Shown here in pieces: positions 8,098 through 16,001 of a DNA stretch of 36,360 nt. This DNA is from Nocardia suismassiliense (GTDB taxonomy: Bacteria; Actinomycetota; Actinomycetes; Mycobacteriales; Mycobacteriaceae): contig NZ_LT985361.1 of NCBI RefSeq assembly GCF_900269665.1, forward strand, positions 1,327,466 to 1,363,825, given 5' to 3'. How positions within the stretch are numbered: the first letter of the stretch is position 1; every line of letters starts with the position of its first letter. The notes below the pieces were generated by a model that did no database searches, was not told the DNA's origin, and saw only the letters and a list, made by a program, of their open reading frames with translations. Made by a program: the position numbers and the translations under genes.

Positions 8098-8202
8098 GCA
8101 CGGGACAACACCGCGATAGCCGGGACGATTCCTGTTCGGCGCATTTCGGCTGCCGCGGTCCCGGGACGTGCCACGGCAGGTCCCGGGTACGCGCGCAGCG
8201 GG

Positions 8203-8397
8203 CTACGGCGTCGCCCGCTCGTCGAGCACCATCCGCCGCGCTTCCACCAAGGTCCGCCGTGCTCGGCGGCGCATCCGGCACATATCCACGCTGCAGTTCA
8301 AATGCACCTGCATGGCGCGGTGGGCCTGATCCGGTGTCAGCGCACCCGGGTCGATAGAACACGGCGAAATTGTGGAAATGATCCGTGTAACAAACAT
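8203..8397 (-). CDS. Small hypothetical protein (64 aa)
   Basis: The start at 8397 is supported by TTGGAG, with GGAG eight bases before the ATG. The product has a basic C-terminal half (RMRRRARRTLVEARRMVLDE) and a two-cysteine segment, LNCSVDMC. I recall similar short proteins (alternating ALTPDQAHRAMQVHL and C-x(5)-C-x(3)-RR-A-RRTLV) in other Nocardia and Mycobacterium genomes, but cannot name a function. The cysteine pair could bind metal or be redox active, which is speculation. A longer in-frame upstream extension exists but looks non-coding and lacks a ribosome-binding site. Confidence 0.55.
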   Translation of the reverse strand: MFVTRIISTISPCSIDPGALTPDQAHRAMQVHLNCSVDMCRMRRRARRTLVEARRMVLDERATP

Positions 8398-8610
8398 ATT
8401 CACGACTCCAATGTGGTGTTTCCGTATGGTGAAAGCTAGCCATGTATCCGCGCTATCGGGCCTGGTCGAGCCGCCGTTCATGGAGCGTTCCCCGAGGTGA
8501 CGGATATCGGAAAGCCTTGTGTACGAAGCCGTTTTCGCAGGTAACCGGAACAAGTCCGCAGCGCGACAAGCTATTCGGCGATAAACACGCGCATTTCTGA
8601 AGGAGGTCGA

Positions 8611-9222
8611 ATGAACACCGAGATGCTGGACGAACTTTGGCGATCGTGGGCCGAACGCGGGGCTGCCCTGACGGAGGAACAATGGGCGACGCCGACCCGG
8701 CTGCCCGGCTGGTCGGTGCGCGCGCTGTTCGCGCATGTAGCGCCCGATCCCGCGATCATGGCGACGATGCGTGACGCCCGGGTGACGGGCCCACCGGCAG
8801 CCGCCAACGGATCGGAGATCCTGCGAATCTTCAACGCTCCCGGCGGTTTAGCGCACACGGCAGCCGACGACATCGCCGGGCAAGCCAGTGCAACGGCGGA
8901 GCGTATCGACACCGACGCACTGCTACGCCGCTTCGTCGAGGACGGCCCGCGGGCGCTGGGGGAACTCGGCGCTATCGACCCGGCCACCGTGCTGCCGCAC
9001 CCGCACCTCGGTGCCGTGACCTATCAGGCCCTGCTCGAGGTGGCCATCGTCGACGTCACCGTGCACCTGCTCGATCTGATCGCGGCGGTCGGCGGGCCGC
9101 CGGTGCCGCAGGCCACGCTGCGCAGCGTGGTGCAGGTGTTGGCCGCCGTAGCCGACCCGGCTGACTTCATCGAGGCCGCGACCGGGCGGAGTACGAGCAC
9201 GGTGTTGCCGGTGATGCGATAG
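8611..9222 (+). CDS. DinB/maleylpyruvate-isomerase-like (mycothiol-dependent fold) protein
   Basis: A 203-residue protein beginning like the N-terminal domain of mycothiol-dependent maleylpyruvate isomerase: a W-x(3)-G-x-x-L-T-E-E-Q-W run, then TRLPGWSVRALFAHV with H42 as a likely metal ligand. A second candidate ligand block, IVDVTVHLLDL, follows at about residue 149. The four-helix DinB-like fold binds a divalent metal and often uses mycothiol or another thiol; the substrate here is unknown. An ideal AAGGAGG ribosome-binding site precedes the ATG. Upstream lie 213 non-coding bases, and downstream is the iron box of the transporter pair, so this gene is probably not part of the siderophore locus. 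Confidence 0.75.
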   Translation: MNTEMLDELWRSWAERGAALTEEQWATPTRLPGWSVRALFAHVAPDPAIMATMRDARVTGPPAAANGSEILRIFNAPGGLAHTAADDIAGQASATAERIDTDALLRRFVEDGPRALGELGAIDPATVLPHPHLGAVTYQALLEVAIVDVTVHLLDLIAAVGGPPVPQATLRSVVQVLAAVADPADFIEAATGRSTSTVLPVMR

Positions 9223-9249
9223 CGGACCGCCGGCAAACCCGCATTCCGG

Positions 9250-9268
9250 CAAAGTTAGGCTAACCTAT
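9250..9268 (+). promoter_or_regulatory. IdeR-type iron box upstream of the irtA-like gene
   Basis: The core GTTAGGCTAACCTA matches 15 of 19 positions of the known IdeR/DtxR-family consensus TTAGGTTAGGCTAACCTAA, counted by eye. It lies 76 bases before the preferred transporter start at 9344 and 19 bases before the earliest GTG. Repression by iron-loaded IdeR is inferred. Confidence 0.8.
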
Positions 9269-9343
9269 CTTCTCGGCTCGGGTTGTGTGACGATGAGCCG
9301 GTTCGGGGGAGGCACTGGTGATGACGGCGAGAGGCAGCAAACT

Positions 9344-11194
9344 ATGACGGTGGAGGTCGCGCCGCTACCTGTGGCGGAGACGGGGAACCGGCCGCCGCGC
9401 GCGGCGCGGCAAGTGCGCAAGAAGGCGGAAGCCTTGGCGCGTAAGGAGATCCTGGCCCCCGTGCGACGGGCGCTCACCCTTGCGAGCCTCCTCGTGGCCG
9501 TCGCCTCGGTGTGCACCGTGCTGCCGTTCGTGCTGATCGTCGAGGCCTGCCGGGAACTGCTAGCCGACCAGGTCGATACGGATCGGGTCTGGCGGCTGCT
9601 CCTTGTTGCCGTTGTCGTGCTCGTCGTGCGCGGCCTGCTGCAAGCCGTAGCCCTGACCTGGTCGCATCTGGTCGACGCGAATTACCAGCTGTCGCTGCGC
9701 AGGCTGCTCGCGGCCAAATTGACCAGGGTGCCGCTGGGCTGGTTCAGCGATCGTTCTGCCGGTGCGGTGAAGAAGCTGCTGCAAGACGACGTCGAGGCGC
9801 TGCACTATCTGGTGGCGCACGCGCGGCTGGAGTTCGTCGGCGCGCTCACCGTCCCGCTCATCACCCTCGGCTACCTGTTCACCGTCGAGTGGCGACTGGC
9901 CTTGGTGCTGCTGGTTCCGCTGGTCGCTTATGCCGTGACCTACAGCAGGATGCTGGACCAGGACGGCCGCGACCGTTTGACGGTCTACAACCGCTGGGAG
10001 CGCCGCACCCAGGAGGCGACCATCGAATTCGTCGACGGCATCCAGGTGGTGCGGGCATTCGGCCAGGCGGGTAAGGCGCACAGCGTATTCCAGGAGGCGG
10101 TGGACGGCCAGGCGGCCAGCCTCGACCGGTTGAAGACCCCGATGATCCGGCTGCAATCGGGCTCCGACCTGGTGGTCGCGCCGGTCTTCGTGATGCTGTT
10201 GATCGTGCTGGCCGGCCTCGCCGGCGTCGGCCTGCACTGGGTGGAACCGGTGGACGTGCTGCCGTTCCTGCTGGTCGGACTGGGTTTGGGCAGCGCGCTG
10301 CTCGGGCTCGGGTACGGCACGCAGGCGCTGCGCACCGCCGGTGCCGCCGCCGTCCGGCTGCACGAGTTGCAGCAGACGCCGGAATTGAGCACGGACGCAC
10401 CCGATTCGGATCGGCCGACCGCCGCGCCGGCCGGTGTCGTTCGGTTCGAGGGCGTCACGTTCGGCTATCGCACAGACCATGATGTCCTGCGCGACATCGA
10501 CATCGAACTAGCACCGGGCACCCTCACCGCGCTGGTCGGCCCGAGCGGGTCGGGCAAGTCGACGCTCGCCAAGCTGTTGCCCCGGTTCTACGACGTCGGC
10601 TCCGGCCGGATCACCATCGGCGGCCGGGATATCCGGCACTACTCGACCGAGGAGCTGTATCGCACAGTCGGTTTCGTCTTCCAGGACGTTCGGCTGATCG
10701 GCGGCACCGTGCGCGACAACCTGCTGTTGGCGAGGCCGGACGCCGATGACGCGGCAGTGGCCCAGGCGGCCCGCGCCGCCCAGATCCACGACCGCATCAT
10801 GGCGCTGCCGCGCGGCTACGACTCCGAGATCGGAGTCGAGGCCGTCCTGTCCGGCGGTGAGGCACAGCGGCTTTCGATCGCTCGCGCGCTGCTGGCCGAC
10901 ACACCGGTGCTCGTGCTGGACGAGGCGACCGCCTTCGCCGACCCGGAATCCGAAGCGGCGGTGCAGGACGCGCTCGCGGTGCTGGTCGCCGGGCGCACCG
11001 TCCTGGTCATCGCCCATCGGCTGCACACCATCACCGGCGTCGACCGAATCCTGGTGCTGGAGAACGGCAACCTCGTCGAGCAGGGCGACCATCGCAGGCT
11101 GCGCGACGCGGGCGGGACCTATCAGCGGCTGTGGGAAATCAACGAGGCGGCCCTCGGTGCGATCGCCTTCGCCGAGACGGAGGAACACCGATGA
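9344..11194 (+). CDS. irtA: IrtA-type ABC transporter subunit (ferric siderophore uptake), without fused reductase
   Basis: A type IV ABC half-transporter with an N-terminal six-helix domain and a C-terminal nucleotide-binding domain. The latter has Walker A GPSGSGKST, the signature LSGGEAQRLS, and Walker B running into DEATAFADPESE. The unusual A-T-A-F-A-D in place of A-T-S-A-L-D is typical of the IrtA/YbtP siderophore importers as I recall them. Mycobacterial IrtA is about 860 residues because it carries an N-terminal siderophore-interacting reductase domain. Here that domain is absent (616 residues) and a separate reductase gene lies at 14556-15257. The ATG at 9344 is preferred for its AGAGG nine bases upstream; a GTG at 9287 and an ATG at 9293 are in-frame alternatives. 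The partner gene starts in a four-base ATGA overlap. An iron box lies upstream. Import is inferred from homology; export cannot be excluded. Confidence 0.85.
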   Translation: MTVEVAPLPVAETGNRPPRAARQVRKKAEALARKEILAPVRRALTLASLLVAVASVCTVLPFVLIVEACRELLADQVDTDRVWRLLLVAVVVLVVRGLLQAVALTWSHLVDANYQLSLRRLLAAKLTRVPLGWFSDRSAGAVKKLLQDDVEALHYLVAHARLEFVGALTVPLITLGYLFTVEWRLALVLLVPLVAYAVTYSRMLDQDGRDRLTVYNRWERRTQEATIEFVDGIQVVRAFGQAGKAHSVFQEAVDGQAASLDRLKTPMIRLQSGSDLVVAPVFVMLLIVLAGLAGVGLHWVEPVDVLPFLLVGLGLGSALLGLGYGTQALRTAGAAAVRLHELQQTPELSTDAPDSDRPTAAPAGVVRFEGVTFGYRTDHDVLRDIDIELAPGTLTALVGPSGSGKSTLAKLLPRFYDVGSGRITIGGRDIRHYSTEELYRTVGFVFQDVRLIGGTVRDNLLLARPDADDAAVAQAARAAQIHDRIMALPRGYDSEIGVEAVLSGGEAQRLSIARALLADTPVLVLDEATAFADPESEAAVQDALAVLVAGRTVLVIAHRLHTITGVDRILVLENGNLVEQGDHRRLRDAGGTYQRLWEINEAALGAIAFAETEEHR

Positions 11195-12927
11195 TTCGCA
11201 AGGTACTCGGGCTGGTGCCCGCCGAATTCGATCCGCTGACCCCGAAACTGCTCGCCGCGATCGTCGCACAGGCGTTGAGCCAGGCGGCGGCCTATCTGCT
11301 GCTCGTCCCGGTGCTGGAGGCGTTGTTCGACGACGATCTGGCCCGCGCCTGGATGTGGACGCTGTGGATGGTGGCCGCGGTCTCGGCCGTCGTGGTGTTC
11401 GGCTTCATGCAGGCGGTGATCGGGCTGCGCATCGGGGTCGGCATGCAGCGCGGACTGCAGACCAGGCTGGGCGATCATCTCAACGCCTTGCCGCTCGGCT
11501 GGTTCGAGTCGCAGAGTGCGGGCGTGCTGTCCCGGGTCGTCGTCGAAAATGTCCGGGAAATCCAGGGTTTGGTCGCCTATCTGCTGACCAAGGTGATCAC
11601 CAGCATCCTGGTACCACTGGGTGTCGCGGTGGGCATGCTGTTCATCGACTGGCGGATCTCGGTCGCCATGCTGCTCGCGGCGCCCGTGCTGTACGCGATC
11701 AACAGCCTGGCCAACCGGGCCTACACCCGCTCCGATGCGCGGATGCACGCGGCCGCGGCCGAAGCGGACGCGCGGGTGCTGGAGTTCGCGCAAGCCCAGC
11801 CGGTGCTGCGGGCCTTCGGTGCGGTCGGGGCGGGCAACCGGGCGCTGGAGGCGGCGCTGCTCGGGCAGCGGTCCGCGATCTCGCGGCTCATGGTCGCGAC
11901 GGTGCCCGGACTGATCGTGTTCGGATTATTCGTGCAGGCGGTGTTTCTGCTGCTGGTCTACGTCGCCGTGGGCCGGGTGACCGAAGGCGCCATCTCGGCG
12001 GCCGCCGCCATCGCGCTGATCGCGGTGAGTTCCCGGTTCATCGAGCCGCTGAATCAGGCTGCGCAGCTGGCCAATGCGCTGCGCTCCGCCGCGGCCGCTG
12101 CGGACCGGGTCGGCACGCTGCTCGCGGAACCGGTACTGCCCGAGGCGAAGACCGCGGTGACGCCCGGCGTGCCGGCAGTCGTGTTCGACAAGGTGAGTTT
12201 CGGCTACCGGCCGGGGGAGCCGGTCGTCACCGACCTGACGTTCAGCGTCCCGGCGGGCACCACCACCGCGATCGTCGGCCCGAGCGGTGCGGGTAAGACC
12301 ACCCTGTTGCGGCTGGTGGCCCGGTTCTACGACATCGACGCAGGCCGAGTCGTAGTCGGCGAGCACGATGTGCGGGAGCAACCGTCGGAGACGTTGCTGA
12401 ACCAGCTGTCGCTGGTCTTTCAGAACGTGTACCTGTTCGACCAGTCGGTGGCGGACAACATCCGCATCGGCAAACCGAACGCCACCGACGCCGAAGTGCG
12501 CCGGGCCGCCGAAGCCGCGCGCGTCGACGAGATCGTCGAACGGCTCCCGGACGGCTGGGACACGCTGGTAGGCGAGGGTGGCGCGGCGCTGTCCGGCGGT
12601 GAGCGGCAACGGGTTTCCATCGCCCGCGCGCTGCTCAAGGACGCCCCGATCGTGCTGCTGGACGAGGCGACCAGCGCGCTCGACCCGCACAGCGAGGCGG
12701 TCGTGGTGCGTGGCATGCACGAACTCACCAGGGACCGAACGGTCATCGTCGTCGCACACCGCCTCGCCACCATCGCGCACGCCGACCAGATCCTGTTCTT
12801 GGACGGCGGTCGGATAGTCGAACGCGGTACGCACAGCGAGCTTTTGGCGGCTGGTGGTCGCTACGCCGACTTCTGGAACGAACGCTCCCGCGCGACCGGA
12901 TGGCGACTGGAACCCGCAGGGGTCTGA
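11191..12927 (+). CDS. irtB: IrtB-type ABC transporter subunit
   Basis: A 578-residue half-transporter, almost exactly the length of mycobacterial IrtB. The membrane domain covers about residues 20-310. The ATPase domain has Walker A GPSGAGKTT, signature LSGGERQRVS, Walker B VLLDEATSALD and H-loop VAHRLATI. The start is fixed by the ATGA overlap with irtA and a GGAGGAAC ribosome-binding site. Tight coupling supports a heterodimer with the preceding subunit. In mycobacteria IrtAB imports ferric carboxymycobactin across the inner membrane despite its exporter fold, and the adjacent siderophore genes make the same role likely here. The canonical A-T-S-A-L-D here contrasts with the altered version in the partner, the usual asymmetry in such pairs. 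Confidence 0.85.
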   Translation: MIRKVLGLVPAEFDPLTPKLLAAIVAQALSQAAAYLLLVPVLEALFDDDLARAWMWTLWMVAAVSAVVVFGFMQAVIGLRIGVGMQRGLQTRLGDHLNALPLGWFESQSAGVLSRVVVENVREIQGLVAYLLTKVITSILVPLGVAVGMLFIDWRISVAMLLAAPVLYAINSLANRAYTRSDARMHAAAAEADARVLEFAQAQPVLRAFGAVGAGNRALEAALLGQRSAISRLMVATVPGLIVFGLFVQAVFLLLVYVAVGRVTEGAISAAAAIALIAVSSRFIEPLNQAAQLANALRSAAAAADRVGTLLAEPVLPEAKTAVTPGVPAVVFDKVSFGYRPGEPVVTDLTFSVPAGTTTAIVGPSGAGKTTLLRLVARFYDIDAGRVVVGEHDVREQPSETLLNQLSLVFQNVYLFDQSVADNIRIGKPNATDAEVRRAAEAARVDEIVERLPDGWDTLVGEGGAALSGGERQRVSIARALLKDAPIVLLDEATSALDPHSEAVVVRGMHELTRDRTVIVVAHRLATIAHADQILFLDGGRIVERGTHSELLAAGGRYADFWNERSRATGWRLEPAGV

Positions 12928-12933
12928 GCCGAC

Positions 12934-12987
12934 GCTGATAGCACACCGCTCGAACTCGCCTAAGGCGCAAGAGTTCTGGTGTTCAGC
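12934..12987. terminator. Nested hairpin between convergent irtB and hydrolase genes
   Basis: Nested inverted repeats pair GCTGA (12934) with TCAGC (12983), ACACC (12943) with GGTGT (12978), GAACTC (12952) with GAGTTC (12971), and GCC with GGC at the tip. The structure has bulges but spans the whole gap and includes the stop codon of the minus-strand hydrolase. It could end transcripts from both sides. Confidence 0.5.
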
Positions 12988-14395
12988 GCACCGACCCGCC
13001 GCGGATGTCTCGGTAGCGGGCCGCGGCGACGCTGGGATCGGCGCGCCCCGCCCCGAGCGGCTCCTGGAGAAACGCCACCAGAATGTCGTTGGTGGCCCGC
13101 TGAGTTTCCCGTGCCCCGCGCGCGCCGCCGATCAACTGCGCCGCCAGGAATCTTGCCGGGTCGGCGAGGAAGCGCGGAGCGTCGGTGAAGCTGTAGTGGT
13201 TCGCCTCGGCGATCTCGAAGCGAAAGCCCGGCGCGGTGGACCGGGCGAGCAACGATCCATTGCCGTCCAGGAACTGCTCGGAGTGTTCGGTCTCCGCATA
13301 ATCGCTCTGCACCAACAGAAACGGCTTGTGCAATGACCGCTGGGGCAGTTTGCCGTACAACGTGCCGTCGATATTCGCCGCGGCCATCAGGCGGGGATCG
13401 TCGGCCAGCGCGGCCGCCGCGGCCGCGCCTCCGAACGAATGACCGACGGCGGCAACATGTTCGATGTCGAGGCGACCGGACAGGCGCGGCCCCAGCGTAT
13501 CCGGGCGGTGCAGCTGATCGACCACGAAGCGCAGATCCGCCGCCCGGACATCGAGTTGCACGCTCATATAGCGCGATCCGTCCGGGTCGTTGTCCGGGAA
13601 GTGTTGCCTCGGTGTCGCGATGGTGCCGTCGGCGAGTTCGGTGACCGCGACCTCGTACGGATGATCGACGGCGAGCACCACGAAGCCCCGGCTCGCGAGG
13701 TCGGCGATCAACCCGGTGTAAAAGGCGCGTGGCGCACCGTATCCGGGCGAGAACAGCACAACAGGCCAGTGGGCCCGGTCCGGGTTGACCGGCAGGTTCA
13801 GCCGAGCGTGGGTATCGACGCGGTGATAGCCGCGCATGAGTAAGCCCGGCAGCACCGTGACCTGCTCCGGCAGCTGATTCAGCCCGTCGAGATACACGGC
13901 GGGTCGACCGTTCCCCGCCGGGTCCGCCGGATACCAGGCCTGCACAATGACATTGCGCCGATCCTCGGCCGAATCCGTCGCGGGTTCCGGCCTGTTCCGG
14001 TCGACCCAGCGAAAGATCTCGGTACCCACCGCATATGGCCCGGTCGGTCGCGGCAGGTCGGGGACAGGAACCACCGCCCAGGCGAGCGCCGCGGGCACCA
14101 TCAGCAACCCGACACCACCGCGAGCCAGCGTCAGCGGCAGCCGTCGCGCACGGGTCGCCGTCGGGTCACCGGCCCACTTCGCCTGCGCGACAACGAGTCC
14201 GCCCGCCACCGCGATCAGCACATACGTCGGTGCGAACTGCCAGTAGAACCCCTCGATCAACCACTGGAGGACACAGCCGACGACGAGCACCGGCACCACC
14301 ACTGGGGCCACCCGGCGCGCGACCCGGCGAGACGCGACCGCCGACACCGCGAACGCGATGGCGCCGAGCGCCAGCAGGACATCCATGATCGACAT
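12983..14395 (-). CDS. Membrane-anchored alpha/beta hydrolase (PAF-acetylhydrolase-like)
   Basis: The 470-residue protein starts with three or four hydrophobic helices (about residues 2-110) followed by a hydrolase domain. The nucleophile elbow is G-H-S-F-G-G with S320. The acid is probably the Asp in A-N-I-D-G-T-L shortly after it, and the base the His in EANHYSFTD near the C-terminus, the order and spacing of plasma-type PAF acetylhydrolase and related esterases. A likely oxyanion loop is LFSPGYGAPRAFY. The catalytic domain probably faces outward, but topology cannot be settled by eye. It follows the siderophore reductase gene on the same strand after 160 bases and so may be controlled by that gene's iron box. 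A GGAGG site ten bases upstream supports the ATG at 14395. The substrate could be a lipid ester or the siderophore; neither is shown. Confidence 0.75.
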   Translation of the reverse strand: MSIMDVLLALGAIAFAVSAVASRRVARRVAPVVVPVLVVGCVLQWLIEGFYWQFAPTYVLIAVAGGLVVAQAKWAGDPTATRARRLPLTLARGGVGLLMVPAALAWAVVPVPDLPRPTGPYAVGTEIFRWVDRNRPEPATDSAEDRRNVIVQAWYPADPAGNGRPAVYLDGLNQLPEQVTVLPGLLMRGYHRVDTHARLNLPVNPDRAHWPVVLFSPGYGAPRAFYTGLIADLASRGFVVLAVDHPYEVAVTELADGTIATPRQHFPDNDPDGSRYMSVQLDVRAADLRFVVDQLHRPDTLGPRLSGRLDIEHVAAVGHSFGGAAAAAALADDPRLMAAANIDGTLYGKLPQRSLHKPFLLVQSDYAETEHSEQFLDGNGSLLARSTAPGFRFEIAEANHYSFTDAPRFLADPARFLAAQLIGGARGARETQRATNDILVAFLQEPLGAGRADPSVAAARYRDIRGGSVR

Positions 14396-14535
14396 GCGTC
14401 GCTGACCTCCACTCCGGCGCCGGTCCCACGGAAGTCCGTCGACCGGCCCTGAGTACCAGCGTGCGGCAACTACCGCCGCGTGCGCGTCGACAACTGGTCG
14501 CGATCGAGGTCATCCTCGGGGATGAGTGGCTACCC

Positions 14536-14550
14536 CGGCGGACACCGCCG
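14536..14550 (-). terminator. Small GC hairpin after the reductase gene
   Basis: Six-base arms CGGCGG and CCGCCG enclose a three-base loop just past the stop codon of the siderophore-interacting protein gene. It is short and has no T run, so it may be a weak terminator or nothing. Confidence 0.25.
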
Positions 14551-14555
14551 CCGAC

Positions 14556-15257
14556 CTACTTCCAGTAAGCCTGCGACTTGATCGAGGTCTTGGGCAGGCC
14601 GTGGGTCGTCTTGAGCGACTTGACGATCGAACGCGTGGTGTGGCCGTCGCAGGCCACCCAGGCGAACGCGTCCTTCGGGATCTCCAGCTGCTGCGCCTGC
14701 TCGCGCAGCAGTCGGCCGTTGTCGACGCGCTGCAGCCAGGTCACCTGGTGCTGCGGCTTGTTCCGTACCGGCAGCGTGGTGTCGGACTCGTACTGCCATT
14801 CCAGCCACACCCGGGCCGGGGTGTCGCCGATCGCGTCGAGCAGCGAGTTGATCGCGGCCAGTGACGCGGTGTCGCCGAAGACGACGAACTCGCTCGGCAG
14901 CGGATCCGGTAGCTGGAAGTCCGAACCGAGCACCGACACATCGATCTCGGTGCCGACGGTCGCGTTCTGCGCCCAGACGGCGGCCGGGCCGTTGTGTATC
15001 GCGAAGTCGATCCAGAAGCGGTCACCCGCGGGATCCGGGTCGACCAGCGTGTAGCCCCGCTGATGTTCCTTCTCACCGTTGGGGATCCACAGTCGGACCC
15101 ACTGCGTCGGGTGCACGGCGTGGTCTTCCAGCAGCCCCCCGGCGGAGAAGCCGAGCCGCACGAACTTGTCCGTGATGGTCTCGGTCGACGTGACGGTGAG
15201 GCGGTAGTCCTCGGCGCGCCACGCCTTCAGCATCAAGCCTTCGAATCCTCTACCCAT
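14556..15257 (-). CDS. Siderophore-interacting protein (FAD-dependent ferric-siderophore reductase)
   Basis: A 233-residue SIP-family flavoprotein. The FAD-binding segment is QRGYTL (R67, Y69, T70), followed by the FAD-pyrophosphate region and a C-terminal NAD(P)H-binding-like domain with FVVFGDTASLAAI, then WVACDGHTTRSIVKSL and a terminal A-Y-W. Such enzymes reduce ferric siderophores in the cytoplasm to release iron. In mycobacteria the same domain is fused to the N-terminus of IrtA; here it is a free protein beside an unfused IrtAB. An iron box ends at the base next to the ATG at 15257, which suggests a leaderless mRNA. An alternative ATG at 15233 has a weak GAAGG site, but the first start keeps the family-typical G-R-G-F-x-G N-terminus. 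The hydrolase gene follows on the same strand. Confidence 0.9.
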   Translation of the reverse strand: MGRGFEGLMLKAWRAEDYRLTVTSTETITDKFVRLGFSAGGLLEDHAVHPTQWVRLWIPNGEKEHQRGYTLVDPDPAGDRFWIDFAIHNGPAAVWAQNATVGTEIDVSVLGSDFQLPDPLPSEFVVFGDTASLAAINSLLDAIGDTPARVWLEWQYESDTTLPVRNKPQHQVTWLQRVDNGRLLREQAQQLEIPKDAFAWVACDGHTTRSIVKSLKTTHGLPKTSIKSQAYWK

Positions 15258-15276
15258 GTGGGTAAGGCTAACCTAA
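15258..15276 (-). promoter_or_regulatory. IdeR-type iron box abutting the reductase start
   Basis: The core AAGGCTAACCTAA gives 16 of 19 matches to the TTAGGTTAGGCTAACCTAA consensus by eye. It touches the start codon at 15257, so the operator would overlap the promoter core and transcription start. The next gene upstream (MTB12-like) ends more than 90 bases away. Confidence 0.8.
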
Positions 15277-15321
15277 GAACAGCGGGAATTCGCGTGTGTC
15301 GTGGGCCACACTGCGGCAGCC

Positions 15322-15354
15322 GGAAATGGCCTCCGGTGCGCGGGAGGCCATTCC
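15322..15354 (-). terminator. Hairpin downstream of the MTB12-like gene
   Basis: An inverted repeat of about 12 base pairs with one bulged A (GGAAATGGCCTCC at 15322-15334 against GGAGGCCATTCC at 15343-15354) starts 18 bases past the stop of the MTB12-like gene. It would separate that transcript from the iron-regulated reductase gene. Confidence 0.6.
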
Positions 15355-15371
15355 CGTTGTAGCGCAGTTAT

Positions 15372-15860
15372 TTACACGGTGCAGGGCAGGAAAGCGACGC
15401 TGGCGATGGTGCACTGCGCCTCGCGAGTGAGCTTCCAGGTGCCGTCGATGTTCTTCCAGGTGAGATCGAAATGGAAGGGGTCGTAGCCATCGACCGCGGT
15501 TTGCAGGGTGGCGCCGAGGATATCGCCGTTGACGGTCACCGGGCCAAGGATGTTCCACCGGAAGCTGGGCGGGGTGGCCGCCATGGCGGTGCCGACCTGA
15601 TCGGCCAGCGGCAGGCCCGCCTCGCCTGCTTCGAGCTCGGCGGCACGGGCGGACCGTGCCGCGCCGGTGTTCAGCACGACCTGCAGCTTTGCCTTCAGCT
15701 CGCCCGTGCCGGGTGCGCTGGCCTGCATCGGGGCGACGATCGGCGCTGCGGCCGCGGGGACCGTGGTCGCGACCGAGCCGAAGGTGCCGATGAGAGTTGC
15801 TGCGGTGAGCGCGATTAACGACGCCGACTTCTTTGTTGTGGTGCGGAGCATTCTGTCCAT
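15372..15860 (-). CDS. Secreted MTB12/CFP-2-like protein
   Basis: A 162-residue protein with a clear Sec signal peptide: two lysines in T-K-K-S, a hydrophobic core LIALTAATLIGTFG, and a cleavage region AAAA-P around residue 39. The mature part begins with an Ala/Pro-rich tail. It then follows the pattern GELKAKLQVVLNTGAARSAR, LPLADQVGTAMA, WNILGPVTVNGD and FDLTWKNIDGTWKL, recalling the low-molecular-weight antigen MTB12 (CFP-2) domain of mycobacteria, a cystatin/NTF2-like fold of unknown function. Two cysteines near the C-terminus (C-T-I-A-S and P-C-T-V) could form a disulfide. ATG codons at 15860 and 15851 are both possible; neither has a strong ribosome-binding site. A weak iron box lies 48-66 bases upstream, and the divergent neighbour is the lysine hydroxylase gene. 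The family assignment is by pattern and moderate. Confidence 0.65.
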   Translation of the reverse strand: MDRMLRTTTKKSASLIALTAATLIGTFGSVATTVPAAAAPIVAPMQASAPGTGELKAKLQVVLNTGAARSARAAELEAGEAGLPLADQVGTAMAATPPSFRWNILGPVTVNGDILGATLQTAVDGYDPFHFDLTWKNIDGTWKLTREAQCTIASVAFLPCTV

Positions 15861-15907
15861 CCAATCGTTGCGTGTGATGCCATTGTGCGGCCAACCCTCT
15901 CGCAATA

Positions 15908-15926
15908 TAAGGTAAGCCTACGCAAA
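15908..15926. promoter_or_regulatory. Weaker iron-box-like site between the MTB12-like and mbtG-like genes
   Basis: TAAGGTAAGCCTACGCAAA matches about 14 of 19 positions of the consensus read in the opposite orientation. It lies between divergent genes, 48 bases before the MTB12-like start and about 75 bases before the hydroxylase GTG, so it could act on either or both. Confidence 0.55.
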
Positions 15927-16001
15927 CATAGCTGGGCGGGGGATTGTTGTTGTGGGCGCGAACGCAACATCAATGACACTGCGCGCGAGAGTGGAGAACC
16001 G

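Noticed and set aside
15885..16001. Upstream extension of the MbtG-like frame to a start at 15885
   Set aside because: The extra 39 residues overlap the iron-box-like site, lack a ribosome-binding site and precede a perfectly placed GTG with GGAG that gives the conserved N-terminus.
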